DNA of 64,000 nucleotides, from the NCBI GenBank assembly GCA_004794785.1, contig SJOL01008492.1, positions 923,361 to 987,360 of the forward strand, given 5' to 3'. The notes under the pieces are model-generated. The model was not told where the DNA came from, made no database searches, and saw nothing but the letters and a program-made list of their open reading frames with translations. This DNA is from Opisthorchis felineus (taxonomy: Eukaryota; Platyhelminthes; Trematoda; Opisthorchiida; Opisthorchiidae). Position 1 is the first letter of the stretch, and every line of letters starts with the position of its first letter. The position numbers were made by a program, and so were the translations under genes. Below are positions 15,114 through 26,890 of this stretch, one piece after another.

Positions 15114-17496
15114 TCAGTAAACGTCTCCACAGAAAGTTTTTTTCAATTTTATACGCGTAATCATTTCCTTAGTGAAGTGTTTTGGTGTTTCTACCTACAC
15201 ACTGCCTACTTTTATTGTGCTGCAGTGGAGCAACTAATAAAACAAGTGAAAAAGAGAGATACTTTGTGGATTTTATGCATCCACTGTTATATTAAACTAT
15301 AAAGAAGAGGCTAAATGTGGATAGGTGATGGCCTGAGAATACTGGACGTAAGAATCTTCTCTTGTTCGAAAATAGCAACCAGAAGTGGACATGAACCAGT
15401 CCGGCGAAAGGGAAATTAGCATTCAACCCAGTCTAGAAGAGTAGTTTGCAAATGCCAGATATCCTATGCAATAGCACTTGGAGTCAAATTTCTAGTTTAT
15501 CGCTGGAAACCTACACCCGGCCAGCTGCACACATTTGCTTGCGGCCAGCACAAGTGTCGGCATATCTGATCAAGAAGTTGCAACAGTGTGCGTATAGCCC
15601 TTGCTGTGAATTGAAGTGGCGTTATCAGATTGCAATTCCTCCACGCTTCAACCTAATGCCTCGCTAACCCCATTACAAAATCCTATCTACTGTTCCCCGA
15701 AGTGCGCCAGTCATCAATCCATTCGGTTTACAACACACCATGTGCCAACACACCGGAAGTAGACTACTGTTGCTCGCATTTCATGAAGCAATGACAATCT
15801 GGGGTACGGTTCACTCTTTACGATTTACTAAGAAGGTTAATTGAGCAGGCGTGCTCAAGATTTTTTGTTTGACTGACGGTCACTTTGCATTCGATCTTGT
15901 TGAAATTGAATTGTTGAAGAATAGGTCTGATTTGCCGCAGACCAGGTCAAGTATTTATTTGGTTTTGGTCAAGTATCCAGGCACACCCTTGGTTGTCATT
16001 TCAGGTTTTGCTGCAGATAGTGGCACAGACAGCTAACATAGATACGGGTGTTCCGGTTGCTTTGCTGCGACGAACTTGACGGTTATGGTGTTCAAATCAC
16101 TAGCAAACTTCATGTTTAGAGGCTTGCTTTTGTTGCTGGGTCAAATCAGCTCTGTAAGCTGCCTCCTCTCTTCTATGTGCGTCTAGTAAAGGATACCGTT
16201 TGCAAAAGCGAACGATCTAATCTGTTACCACGATTGTACAACTGAGTTTACAGGTAAATGGGCGGTCTTTGAAAATACCCCACACGACAGCGCGCTGAGG
16301 AAAACGTAGGTCGAACTGAGGAAAAGATCACTCACCCTCTCACTCTAGCATTCTTCCACACCCACTTTTGCGAAGTATTTTCCGAGCAATCTCATTTTAT
16401 GAAAAGGAGTTTACTATGCAAATTGGAAGGCACTTTGGCCTAGTCATGAGTTTTCACTTTCAAGGTAATTTATGCTCAAACTTCTGATGGGTGGCCTCTA
16501 GTAGAATGATGACATAAGGGACTACCAAGAGACAGGTTACCAATGAAAGTTATGGTTTTTCTCTTGCAGACAAGGTGAAATTATAGAATGTACCCGTTAA
16601 TACCATCAGGTTACTGACAGATTGGTCTGCCTTCATTTACGTTCCTAAGAGTTCATTTACACAATATTACTCTGATACATCTCTACTGATCATTTTTTCG
16701 TTTACACCTCAGCGTTTCAACAAGACACAAGCAGGGGATACTAAATTGTATCATTGACAGGGAGAATGTCCTGTTAATAGAAGTGATACCTATGGAGCAT
16801 TCTGTACTTCTCGTGCATCTTCTTGACAAAAATTCGGTGGCCTTTGGTTTTCTAGTGATAAATAGGAGTGTGTGGAAGAATTAGCTACTTCAAACGTAGT
16901 GTTTACTCAAAAATTCAGTAACCTTGAATACGTTGACCCTGTGCATAAACAAGATGCGCTTGCACGCTTGAAGCTGAACAGGTAAGTTTTCCACCAAATC
17001 GAATTAGAACCAAGACTGAGAACAGTTGTACGGCGAAACTAGATATCAACATTACCAACAGTTGGTCAGCCCCGGCTAGCAGCACGTATATTAACACACA
17101 CGCAACACTACTCAACGCACAACTACCAACCCATCGCTACGCACCACTACGCTCTCTAACAACGCACCGGTGATGTCACCCCGATTAGTGATAAAAAACG
17201 TTTGCAATCAAATTGCCCAGCTCAGCGAACAAATCAACGGCCATCTATACTACCTGAGCTACCAACATTTTCCTCTATAGCACTACCAAAAGCGTTTTTA
17301 CTGGAGGCGATAAAAATAACTGGTCGTCATATTCCACAGCTTTAGTAGTTTTATCAAATACTCCAACTATGTTAATTTTCTATTAAAGCACAAGTCAACC
17401 AAAATCAAGTTATGTTCAGAATACCTGGTATCGTGACCGGATAGTGCATTCTGTCAGATGCCGTCAGTTTCTATTACAACTCCCGGCAAACGTCGA

Positions 17497-17534
17497 TTTA
17501 TTATTATCATCATCATTATCATTCCTATTACTAT
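17497..17534. repeat. ATT/ATC trinucleotide tract
   Basis: An interrupted microsatellite of ATT and ATC units, about 38 bases long. Confidence 0.6.
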
Positions 17535-18621
17535 TGTTTATTTTCTTGAGGTTGATTTGTTATTTCACCTAAAAAAGACTGTATAATTATGAACAAGAGA
17601 AGAAAAAACGGTGGATCATGTGTGTATCGTAGACGGGGATTTTGACTTCTGGTCCACTTCCTTATGGACTGAATGCTATATAGGGAACGTGGACCTTTGG
17701 CGGAGTAGATTTCAAAAGTAAGCGTTAAGTAATTTATCATCACAAGGGCTAGTTCGGTTCTGATACAACTGAAACTAGCAATTAAAAACCAGCGACACCA
17801 TTTGAGTTTCAAAAATACGGCACACGCTGTCAATCTTGAAAAACGTGGAGCTTTCAAAATACTCATGTTGTACCAAAGTCAGCTAAATGAACTGTGTTCT
17901 CTAAATATTTTCAGAGCGATCTCCAAGGTAAAATTTAGTAAACGAGGCCAGAACCAGACCAAAAATGTGTGCGTTAAAATCGACCGAAGACTTGTTCCTA
18001 AGTTATAAAGGCCCTTCTTAAACCAGCTACCAAGAGTAGTAGATGTCATTTGATGGAAATAGGTATTACCTTACAACTGAACGATAACGGGAAACATTTT
18101 TTGAAATGCGCATGTATTTCACTTGTTGACAAAACTTCTGCTAAATGTACCACGGAAAACCTCGTGTAGTAATTTCACTTAATTTCAGTCATGTGGTAGC
18201 CGTCGGACCCATTCTTTCGTTTCATACGATAACTTTTCAAAGGCACTTGTGCAACTAAACAGCAGCACGATCCGCCCGCTTGTAGGTAGGATCCATGCTT
18301 TAGACGATGATGGTAAAAGTGACGCCTTTGAACTTAGTGAAAACAACCAGGATGATAAATGGGAATAGTCTCAATTGAACCGCATGGCGCAAATTCTGGT
18401 CCCTGGACAATCCAACATAATATTATTGTTGTGGCGCATCATCACTCGTCATCGCACAAAAGCCTGTTAGGTTGCCGCTACACCAACAGTGACTTAGAAA
18501 TTCGTAAAAAATCCTACTAAATTATCTTTTCATGTCCTGTTTCATGTTGGTCAGCGCTGGAATCTCGATTACAAAGTGAAAAAGACCTGAAATGCACGTT
18601 GGATAATCTTTCATTGCCTCT

Positions 18622-19005
18622 CTAAATTGGTTCTCTATGAACAATTTCTGCTTGTGTCACTTTCTGCTTGGCCACTATTTGAAGCAAAATTCTGCCTAAA
18701 GTAATCGTGCACTGTGCACTATGATTAAGGGGGATGTATGTGTGCTGAATCGTATGATAGATATTTTGGGTACAACTGAAAGACTGGCGGCTAATCGAAG
18801 TGGCCATGGGTTGAGTATTTCTAGAGTAAACGCCGGTGGTTGAGCCGCCTGAACACCCGACTAAGCAAGACCAAAGAGTTCTGGGCCCAACCTCGGATCG
18901 GATATTAGTAAAAAGAAATCCGTGGAAAAGGTAGCCCGTGGACACTGAAACGCCGGATGATAAAATCTTTTTCCACTAAGCTATGTTTTGATTTTAAAGG
19001 TTTCC
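18622..19005 (-). repeat. Family E repeat, copy 1, with a 107-codon frame
   Basis: An open minus-strand frame runs from 18945 to 18622. Its first part, together with flanking sequence up to 19005, aligns by eye with 47099-47175: both contain a GCCCGTGG block, then an AAACG..GGATGATAA block, then a TTT..A..TAAA block, at the same spacing. On the minus strand the two copies share a protein-level pattern L-S-S-x-V-x(3)-T-G-x-L-F, which suggests the shared part was once translated. The encoded sequence is rich in Ser, Thr, His and Ile and was not matched to a family. The frame may be a relic of a transposable element. A 7-bp inverted repeat (GGCGGCT/AGCCGCC) lies inside at about 18786-18847. The true limits of the element are not known. 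Confidence 0.45.
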
Positions 19006-20309
19006 AAACTTTACTAAGCAGTTTACATCCTTGCATACAGAATCCGGAAGGTAGTCATTGAAAAAATACCTATGATATCTACCGGTTTTTGGCAGACAAA
19101 GTGTGAGTTAGGCTCGAACACAGCTCTCTTTTCATGAGAATCCAATCTAGTTGTCTGCATCACCGGAAAGTTGTCGATGGACTGGATATTTATCCAGTTT
19201 TTTGCCGCATCAGCATTATCCAGCACAACTACATTTCCATACCGATGTCAGACCGAATATCCACGACAATGCAAGGTATATTTAGCTTCTCTTTCGGCGT
19301 AAACAACCTTAGTGAAATAACAGGCTGACGACTATCTCCCCACTAGGTGTATAAGGTGCCGAACGTTTTCGGTATAAGCTGGTTCCGTATAATAGATATC
19401 ACTGTCAACTCATCCCCTGTTAGCTGTGAGATAGCGTCTGGAAAGTCCTCTAATCTAGGTAACATACGTGACTTTTGCGGGTCGGCGAAAAGCCGGAACG
19501 TCATCCGTTGTTTTTGCGAACTAGAAATTATTTCGATAGTAAGGCATAGAAGTATAGCAACTATTTAAACTTCAGATCTGATTCCCGGAAAAATTGTGTA
19601 TTTACAAGTTTTTCATATGGAAGCAAGGTATCACTGACCGCAACAACATAGTCTGGCAACACGTAACTGTTGTGTCCATCATAACTGAGCTGAATTAACA
19701 GACGGTCAGAGCAATTATGTTCCGGAAACAGCGTTTCTACGGTAGTAAGAGAAATGCTGGTAGAAAGAACATCGTTATAGCCACACAGTGTCCAATCCTA
19801 GTAGGCGCATGCAAATTTTCCTTTGGAGCGTCGTTAGGACAACATGGGTTATAAAGAAGTGTTGTAAAGATGAGTTGTTTCATGAACAAACTGCTGAAAG
19901 CATCTATGACCGAGGGAGCAGGACTTGATTTTATTGCGGGGAGACATACGGGTGACATACGTCAGGCTGTTGAAAAAATATGTTTACCTTGTCAACACAA
20001 GTTATTTGCTGCATCAAAACAAGTCCACAGAAAATCAGTTTGGTTGTATCCAAGTGGGGAACCATCACTTCAACAATTATTTTCACATAAACTTTATGGC
20101 GCCTGAATATTTATGTCATAGAAAACCAAAAGTGGATTACACAGTACTGTTGATAAAGAAGTTGATGGGTTGGATGGCTGGTAAGCAGGATTTGATACTT
20201 CTCATTGAATGTTAAAGTTCAACTTAAAAAAGGATTTTCAACTCCGTGATGGGATTTTGATACTTCAGTGTATAGTTCACCCACCAGGCGAAGTCACTCT
20301 GAATATAAC
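19006..20309. other. Gene-poor stretch
   Basis: Several overlapping frames of 60-75 codons occur on both strands, none with convincing splice sites or a family resemblance. No repeat copy was recognised. Confidence 0.4.
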
Positions 20310-20425
20310 AGCCAAGACTATTTCATCCTTATTGCAACTGAGTAGTAGAACGCAGCTCAGGAATCTCTATCGCGATTCAAGCCTGCAAACTTCAGGCTAG
20401 TAGTTAAAGTCTTTATCCTACAGTA
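20310..20425 (-). repeat. Family A tRNA-derived SINE, minus copy (left arm of head-to-head pair)
   Basis: Read on the minus strand, this stretch matches the body and box B region of the family A element: blocks corresponding to TTCGAACC and AACCTTCCGGCTAGTAG are recognisable although mutated. It is about as diverged as the other copies. It ends just before the plus-strand copy that starts near 20432. Confidence 0.6.
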
Positions 20426-20431
20426 AGGAAT

Positions 20432-20600
20432 GTAGCCGTGTGTGTGATCTTGCCTGAATCAGAACTGAACACAATGTTGTTCGATCACCCACAGGGAGGT
20501 CGCAGCTTCCAATCTTTTCGGAACTTCGTGAGATACGCACTGCTGATGATTCCAAATAAGAGTAAGACAGCTGTACAGTGCTGCTTGGCCTCGCCGTGTG
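20432..20600 (+). repeat. Family A tRNA-derived SINE, plus copy (right arm of head-to-head pair)
   Basis: It contains the family blocks GGAGGTCGCAG, AACTTCGTGAGATACGCAC, TGCTGATGATTCC and CAGCTGTACAGTGCT in the right order and spacing. The box B region is degenerate (CGCAGCTTCC). The 60-codon frames on both strands here follow from the repeat and are not genes. Confidence 0.7.
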
Positions 20601-21920
20601 GATTTGCTTCACTTGAGTGAAGATATCTCCATTGAAGTTAAAGTTCTGCTTTGATTTGGAGCGTTTCAGCCCCGGTTATTCAACGTGGCAACATTTTGAA
20701 TCCATGAACTCGCTGGCATCTCAGTGCCCCACAAGGACTGCCAAGTCTCATAGCACTGGATAACCGCAATCCATATTGAGGACAGGTAGCTTTAACTATC
20801 CTTTTGCTAACTAGATGAAAGTAGCAGCGTATTAGATGAGTATCACCAGTGATTTATACTCAAGCGTCCAGACTAAAGTAGGGAACGCATAGCATATATT
20901 ACCATAACACGTGATTCTGGCTTTAGGCAATTGTGTTCCATAAAAAGCGTTCAGTTATTTTGGGCAATGCAGACTGTACCTGGTTTCCGGTGCTCGTTAT
21001 TTTAGCATCGTATTTATGAAAACGTGATTAAATATATGGTGGATGGTGCGATTTCACACTTTTCTAACATGACTTATCCATTGATTCAATCCCTTTGCTA
21101 AGGATCCTTTTTACAGGGATAAGCTTTCAAGAAGACTTATTACTTAACCTATTTGAACTAAAATTTTGGACTGTCACACCGAGAGTCAAAGCCGTAATTC
21201 ACTCTGACAATGGCTGAGAACAAAATATCTCAAACGTAAAATTAAGTTGGGTCTCATTTTGACCGGTGGTCGAGACTACCTCGGTTTACGAATGTTTGAG
21301 TTCGCATATTTGAATTAACTTTACGATTGGCTGAAAAGTTTTTTCACATTTAAATACGTCTGAAGTACCACTTAATTCTTCTTAATAAACGGTGGTTGGC
21401 ATTTAAGGGGGGATATTTTTGCTTTTCGCCCTGACAAAAGTCTACAGCCCGCTAACGATAGTCACGAACGAACACTTTGAATTCTAAAGAAGGCCAATCA
21501 CTTCTACGTGTACATTAAAGCTACAATAAATATTAATCCCTGTGAATATTAGACAGCAATCCCTGAAGTGGTAGATATTTTCCTTACCATTTAAGTCTTT
21601 AGAAACTGCCTCTTAAAGGATTGAGAACGGTCACTACAAAAACTCCTCAGTCAGTCATTCGGTTCTTGGCAAATTATATCTAGAGGTGATGTTCTTTCAT
21701 AGATGGTGCATTACGATTGAGGAGCTGACTTGCTTTAAAAGACAGCCAAATAAGTTTTGATTTGGCTGCTTTTATGGGGGAACACTAGTTTTGGAAAGAT
21801 GCGATAATACCGACCCAGGATTTCAATAACTTTATTTTTGGAATACACCTCTCCTTTTCAATAATTTAAGTGGAATGCTAGTGAGAAATTCTGTCTTCTG
21901 CTGCATTCCAATCGCTATAG
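20601..21920. other. Gene-poor stretch
   Basis: No recognisable repeat or gene. The end of the stretch (about 21890-21920) supplies a pyrimidine-rich tract and a CTATAG that would serve as 3' splice site for the candidate exon that follows. Confidence 0.4.
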
Positions 21921-22151
21921 AAAGGTTGGGCGCTTTGTGATTCAATGTTTACTTTATCGTTGGCAAACAAAACTCCATCACTCTGCAATGATACATTCAA
22001 TGGCTGCTACGCTGATGTACAAAATATGGGAATTTGCGCTCCGTATGTCGTCAAGCGCGTTCAATTGGGTATCCTCCTACCTACAACGACAACAACTACA
22101 AAGGTCTCCAAAAGAAATGCTAGGCCCACAAAGGGTTCACATTCGAAATGA
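21921..22151 (+). CDS. Candidate 3' terminal exon of an extracellular or membrane protein, unidentified
   Basis: The segment follows a pyrimidine-rich tract ending in CTATAG, a reasonable 3' splice site, and is open for 76 codons to a TGA. The predicted peptide has four cysteines in its first half (in LCD, LCN, GCY and GIC contexts), two N-glycosylation sequons (NKT, NDT), a run of six threonines after LLP, and a basic C-terminal tail. Cys-rich sequence followed by a Thr run is typical of secreted or surface proteins with a stalk, but no named domain was recognised. A second frame (78 codons) is also open here, so frame choice is uncertain. No AATAAA lies close downstream and no upstream exon was found. 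It could be a chance frame. Confidence 0.25.
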   Translation, partial: KGWALCDSMFTLSLANKTPSLCNDTFNGCYADVQNMGICAPYVVKRVQLGILLPTTTTTTKVSKRNARPTKGSHSK

Positions 22152-23164
22152 GGATCTTCTCAGGAAAGGCTGAATATCCCTTCATCCTTTCTGGTCTATT
22201 TTGATCATATTTTTCTGACGTTACTGAAACCATTTAAGGTAGAAAAAAGTTGCATTGTGACTTGACTAATTTTTTATTTTTCTCCTATTGGAATAAGTAT
22301 GCGGCGTAAAATTTTGTTAGTGCTTGACTATGTTTGTTGCAGCTCACGCGGGGCTTCATTGCTTTTTTAGATGCCACATGACAAAATGCACAGGTTTGCA
22401 TGCCTTTTTCTTGCTACACTATATCTAAAGGAAGGAATACCTAATTAGAACAAGGACAATTTGGCAAATTATTCGAGGGTACTGCGAACTTTCACAGAAG
22501 ACATACAGTCGAATTATAGAAACAGAAGACTCAGTCGTCCATCCACAAATATGTGGAAGGTCTCCATATATGTGAGCCACGGATCAGTTCAATAGTCCGC
22601 AATTCATGTGGTGCAGCATGTGTTTGCTGAACGTTCTACCGCGTGAGTGCCCCTATCTTTACACCCTCTTTCAAAGAAAAAGACAGATACATTGGTTGGA
22701 AGCCACAAAAGCCACCACAGATAGTACTGGTCTAGTCTGAAATTCACGAGGATCTCTGACACAGATATCCCTAGGACAGCATTAGGTCGATCGGCGACGT
22801 ACTCACGTTGAGTATTTATATTCGCTTTCAGTCATACTTGACAAGTAAATGTTTCTCTGTTACCTCCTCGATCATATGAAATTTTGACACAGGCGTCAGC
22901 TGACAGCATAGAAGGTAGATAAACTCAAATTGAAAATTCGGGCTGCTGTTTTCTAAATGAAATCTTATTTTGTGCTCATAGATTTGCCATCTGATGGACG
23001 GGGCACCCACTGTGATGCATCTTCCGATCGTCTAGTCTTTTAGCTTGTAAGATTTGCACTAAGGCTTCTCGTGCGGACTTTAACATCTTTTCGTATTTCA
23101 CCTCAGTGCACTTTGTGGCCTCGCCAGGCACCCGAAGAATATCACTGCCTAGCCTATCTTGAAT
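22152..23164. other. Gene-poor stretch
   Basis: Nothing recognised. Minus-strand frames at 22828-23010 and 22976-23173 have no identifiable product. Confidence 0.4.
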
Positions 23165-23290
23165 AACACCCAAGTGGCCTAGCGGTTACAGTGACGGTCT
23201 CCGGCTGTTAACCCATGAGGTAGGTGCTAGCTCAGTCACGTTTGAATTCCAAGTAGGTGTGCGTGAATTGGAGTAGCATTCCCTGGAGCT
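23165..23290 (+). repeat. tRNA-like element (SINE head or tRNA relic)
   Basis: TGGCCTAGCGG at 23175-23185 matches the RNA polymerase III box A of tRNA genes (TGGCNNAGYGG), and CGTTTGAATTCC at 23239-23250 is a slightly altered box B. The spacing between them is longer than in a short-variable-arm tRNA, as in Leu/Ser-type tRNAs or in a decayed SINE head. A convincing cloverleaf with a closed acceptor stem was not found by eye, so a functional tRNA is unlikely. It differs in sequence from family A. Confidence 0.5.
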
Positions 23291-24659
23291 CTTTTGTGGT
23301 CGAGAGAGGAGGCATATTTTGCACACATTTTGTGTACTTTGGTGGTACGTTAGGTAGGTGGTGGCTACGTTACGCTATCATACTAGCCCATGTCATCGAA
23401 TTGAAGTTGAATATATCTACCACCACACCCCCCTGATGTTATGCTGTGTACTGTTTACTGCTTTACATCCCGCTGCTCAATGGAACCACTTTGTCTCCTG
23501 GTTGTTAGAGACACCTCAGCTAATACACTATGGATAAAAATAACGTGGAACGAAGGTTTTTCATTTGCTAGGTTACCAAATTTAATTCAAATGGAGAACT
23601 ACGACGGACCTACTACTGTGAACTTATTAGCAGCAAACAAGTCACGCCTCGCATTGTTGTAACAATATCAGTTAAAGACAAAATGAACGCAACGGGATCA
23701 CTTGAACATAGGAAATTGCCAGGAGCCAGAATGCTGGGACATAAGTTGCCACTAAAAATGCAGGTGAATTGGAATATTCTGCATAAATGAGCTTGTTCAG
23801 TCATTTGGTGAACAAGGGTAAATTTATTGTTGGTTTACATGTCTAATAATGTTACATGTGACAAACTTTTGCTAATTGGAAGGAATGTTTTACAAATTGG
23901 GTGATGCTAAATTCGGGACTAACAGATGGACTATACTCTTCACAAGGATGTGGTTGTGCATGATTAAACAAGATACTCCGAAGCTTCGTCAGTAGACCAT
24001 TTGGAGGCCCTGTTCTAGTGTGTACAAGTGCAAAGAGCTAACGAAGTGGCTATGCGTAGAAAGACGGTTTGAAGTAAACAAGAGAGAAGATAAAAATACA
24101 AGGTGGATCCATTTCATAAATTGTTCCATCTCAAAAATTGAAACAGAAGAACTTCACATTACAAATGTGTGTATGTATGAGGGCTTATGAACAGTGAGAA
24201 AAACGAGTTACGGTGTGATGTTGCCCGGTGTGATACACTCCTATGGAAGCTTCTACTGGGATCTCCCAAAGTGTTAGCTACAGTGAGTTGGTTGAGGTTG
24301 TGTTATGTGCGTTTTATAATAATAGTAGATGTACGACGTATTTTCAAAGAGGACAATGAATGGTCAATTGCTGGGGCAAAATCTCCATCAGATTCGTGGA
24401 ATGCACACTGCCATTATGCACTGGATGACTCAGTTTTATGTAGGAAATCCTGGCTACATGTTATTCTATAAGAAGAGCTGCCCATACGTTCCGTATTAAC
24501 TAACCTTGGTCCTTGAGCCTACTTGTCTCTGCTAATAATCTTATTTAATATTTATACATAAATCTGCAGCCCATTCTGCGAACTTATGGCGCTGCTATAA
24601 TAGAATTAAGGGTTAGAGTACAATTCTTCTTCCCTCCTTGTGTACATACAACTGGTTAT
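23291..24659. other. Gene-poor stretch
   Basis: Possible weak inverted similarity between GGTAGGTGGTGG (about 23354) and CTACCACCACA (about 23418), perhaps the tail of the tRNA-like element. A 94-codon plus frame at 24187-24471 was not recognised. Confidence 0.35.
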
Positions 24660-25130
24660 TCACTGTTCAGTCATTATTTTGGTAGACATTGGCTGCTTGC
24701 TAGCTTTATCCTTCTCAGGACATATCTGGGCGTTTCCCTCCGCTTGTAGCTGTTCAAACACTGACGGGTGAAGTATCCGAGGTAACGCGGAAAAACAGGT
24801 GGAAGCTGGGACAAAAGTGTGTGTTCTTGAGAAATTTAACGGGTAGAACCAGTTCTCAAAGCACTTTTGGGAAATAATGTGCTGAAACTCAGTCAGTCCA
24901 ACAGCAAGTGTTCTAAGCTGCCACGCAGCAAACCAGCGTGCTACGATCAGAGAAAGCATTCTTGAACTAGAATTTAAATGAGCCCAATACGCAGGCACGC
25001 TAGGTACACTGTCGAAACCTGATCGCTTGGACTTCAGCAAATGCGTTCTGCCAGAGAATAAGCTCGCCAGCCAGCTCATTCTTCTGATATCGTTCGTGGA
25101 GTTCCCGACCAATCCATTAAAGTGTGGCAA
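24660..25130 (-). CDS. Longest open frame in the window, unidentified
   Basis: About 156 codons are open between stops on the minus strand; the stop codons TGA and TAA lie directly upstream and there is no ATG at the beginning, so it would have to be an exon or a relic rather than a complete gene. The peptide is of mixed composition with several Trp and Phe residues, a serine-rich N-terminal third and a charged C-terminus. No domain, signal peptide or catalytic motif was recognised, and no strong splice acceptor was seen at the upstream edge. A frame of this length can occur by chance in 64 kb read in six frames. It could also be a fragment of an old transposable-element gene. Confidence 0.15.
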   Translation of the reverse strand: MPHFNGLVGNSTNDIRRMSWLASLFSGRTHLLKSKRSGFDSVPSVPAYWAHLNSSSRMLSLIVARWFAAWQLRTLAVGLTEFQHIISQKCFENWFYPLNFSRTHTFVPASTCFSALPRILHPSVFEQLQAEGNAQICPEKDKASKQPMSTKIMTEQ

Positions 25131-26651
25131 TTTTTTATCAGTTGGCGCTGGGTACCACGCCTTTATACGTACTGTGACTAGTCCCTAAGTATACGACTGA
25201 AGCATGTGATGCTCTAGATAATGAGAGCACCTTCGAGGTCATTTACTGGCTACATCTGAAACAATCACGACTGGTACGATCAAGAGTATTATCGGCCTCA
25301 GAGGCGACTGGAATCTGACTGTGTTATCCGCAACTCGCTATCAAAAAGAAATTTGTGCGACCTCTGAACTTGAGTTGGCTTAGGGGCAATCAAGTTCCAT
25401 AAGATTACTTGACCCCATGGCCTAATGACCCAAGTCTTCTTCCTTTTTTTGCATCCATGAGTTTTATATAGATTTTGCACTTGGTTCCTGAGCAGTATCA
25501 TATAAGGCTGTGATCTATTATTCAAGTGGAATATTCCTAAAAAGCAAGCTTTGGTTGCTATCTTCGTTTTTCTGGGCAAGTATGTTTATATCTTTTCTTT
25601 TCCGATCAACGCCGTTAAATTGTACTCAAATTTTGGTGGAAGTTTGACTAGTCACAAATTTTCATCCTTCCTCTCTTTTTAACGATCGGCATTTCAGTGT
25701 GCCTGTCATTTTAAAGTGCCTACTGGCGCCTAACTTGGTCATCCGGGCAAGATAAGCTTAAATCCTGACATTGGACACCCCACTAAGTTTCAGCAGGTTC
25801 CAATCAAAAAAATATCAACTATGACCATGATTCTTACCCTTACCGGCAATTGTGGAGTGAATTTCAACCTGCTGAAACGAAATTTTGTACATCTACTTGC
25901 GAGGCAGGCTTGCGTTTGCTACATCACCTAACAACAATCCGGTGACACAATGACATTTCATAACTTGTAAAACTCATCCCATTTAGCTTTCTGACATTTG
26001 CTTACTCACTATCACAAAGTCGTCATTTTTCCAAATGACCACGTGAATTTAACATTTTTTTGTTTTCATCAATACATCAGCTTGGTAGTTTAATATTTTT
26101 AAGTTGCACAGGGTATGAGTGCGACTGAACAAACCAAGGACGAGAGATCGGATTCATTATAATCCTGTCGTGACGGGCAAAAATAGTTGGAATTGTCTGA
26201 TATTAGCTTGCCTTTTATTGATTCGGAAAAACTACTGAAGAAATTTGAATGACTGATAATGACTGGTAGATTCGAAAGCAAGTCCTTACTTGGAGGCAGG
26301 TTGCAAGTGGGTTGCGTGCGCCAAAAATTGTTGGAACGGTCACCGTCGTGACAAATATTCTGTTATAAGGAGCACGATTTGAGCCTCGGAAGCTGTCGGT
26401 TGAATGACATACAGAGAAGATTTGCTTACGATAGAGCGTTTTGTCACGTCCGAAAAAGCAAACATTCCTCAAAATGCATAACAGTATATTTCTTCATATT
26501 GCAGAAGTTTGCCAACAGCAACACGGAAAGCATATTGCTTCGGCAGAAACAAGCCAGGATTTATAAGTTGGCATGTTATAAAACTGTGGATACTTACACC
26601 TTGTACTGTAGCAACCCACGGCACGTAAACCAAGAGTAAATAATATTTAGT
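25131..26651. other. Gene-poor stretch
   Basis: No repeat copy or credible exon recognised. Frames of 85-93 codons overlap on both strands without supporting splice sites. Confidence 0.4.
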
Positions 26652-26858
26652 AGAGATTTCATCCGGCATGTGAAGCCAATCTATGCTAAGAAGCCGAGAA
26701 GCGCTATACAGCTGTTTCATCATTGTTGGGAGTCTTCAGCAGTGCGCATCTCACGAAACTTGCAGCTTTGAACCTGCGACCTTCCTGCAATTAGTTGAAC
26801 ATTTAACCGTTTGTCCACGAGTGGGTGGTCAGCAGTAAGGTTAGCTCTTACTTAGACA
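26652..26858 (-). repeat. Family A tRNA-derived SINE, minus copy
   Basis: Among the best-preserved copies. On the minus strand it shows box A as TGGACAAACGGTTAAATG and box B as GGTTCAAAGC, about 30 bases apart, followed by the family body (GATGCGCACTGCTGAAGA, ACAGCTGTATAGCGCT) and a tail with GCATAGATTGGCTTCA. The two Pol III boxes indicate origin from a tRNA gene, as in known SINE families. No poly-A run is seen. Confidence 0.75.
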
Positions 26859-26866
26859 GGCCAGTG

Positions 26867-26890
26867 AATAATAGTAATAGTAATAATAGC
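26867..26890. repeat. AAT/AGT trinucleotide tract
   Basis: A short imperfect run of AATAATAGT units lying within 10 bases of the 5' (head) end of the minus-strand family A copy, possibly part of its insertion site. Confidence 0.5.

Larger units (their letters stand above)
13551..18371. other. Gene-poor stretch with small simple repeats
   Basis: Nothing gene-like was recognised. It holds three short simple-sequence tracts, listed separately at 14.93, 15.09 and 17.50 kb. Two donor-like CAGGTAAGT sequences (about 13588 and 16978, plus strand) have no convincing exon upstream. Confidence 0.45.

Noticed and set aside
13588..16996. Two CAGGTAAGTNTTCC sequences taken at first as a repeat or as paired donors
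   Set aside because: Similarity is limited to about 20 bases around a splice consensus and neither has a supported exon upstream.
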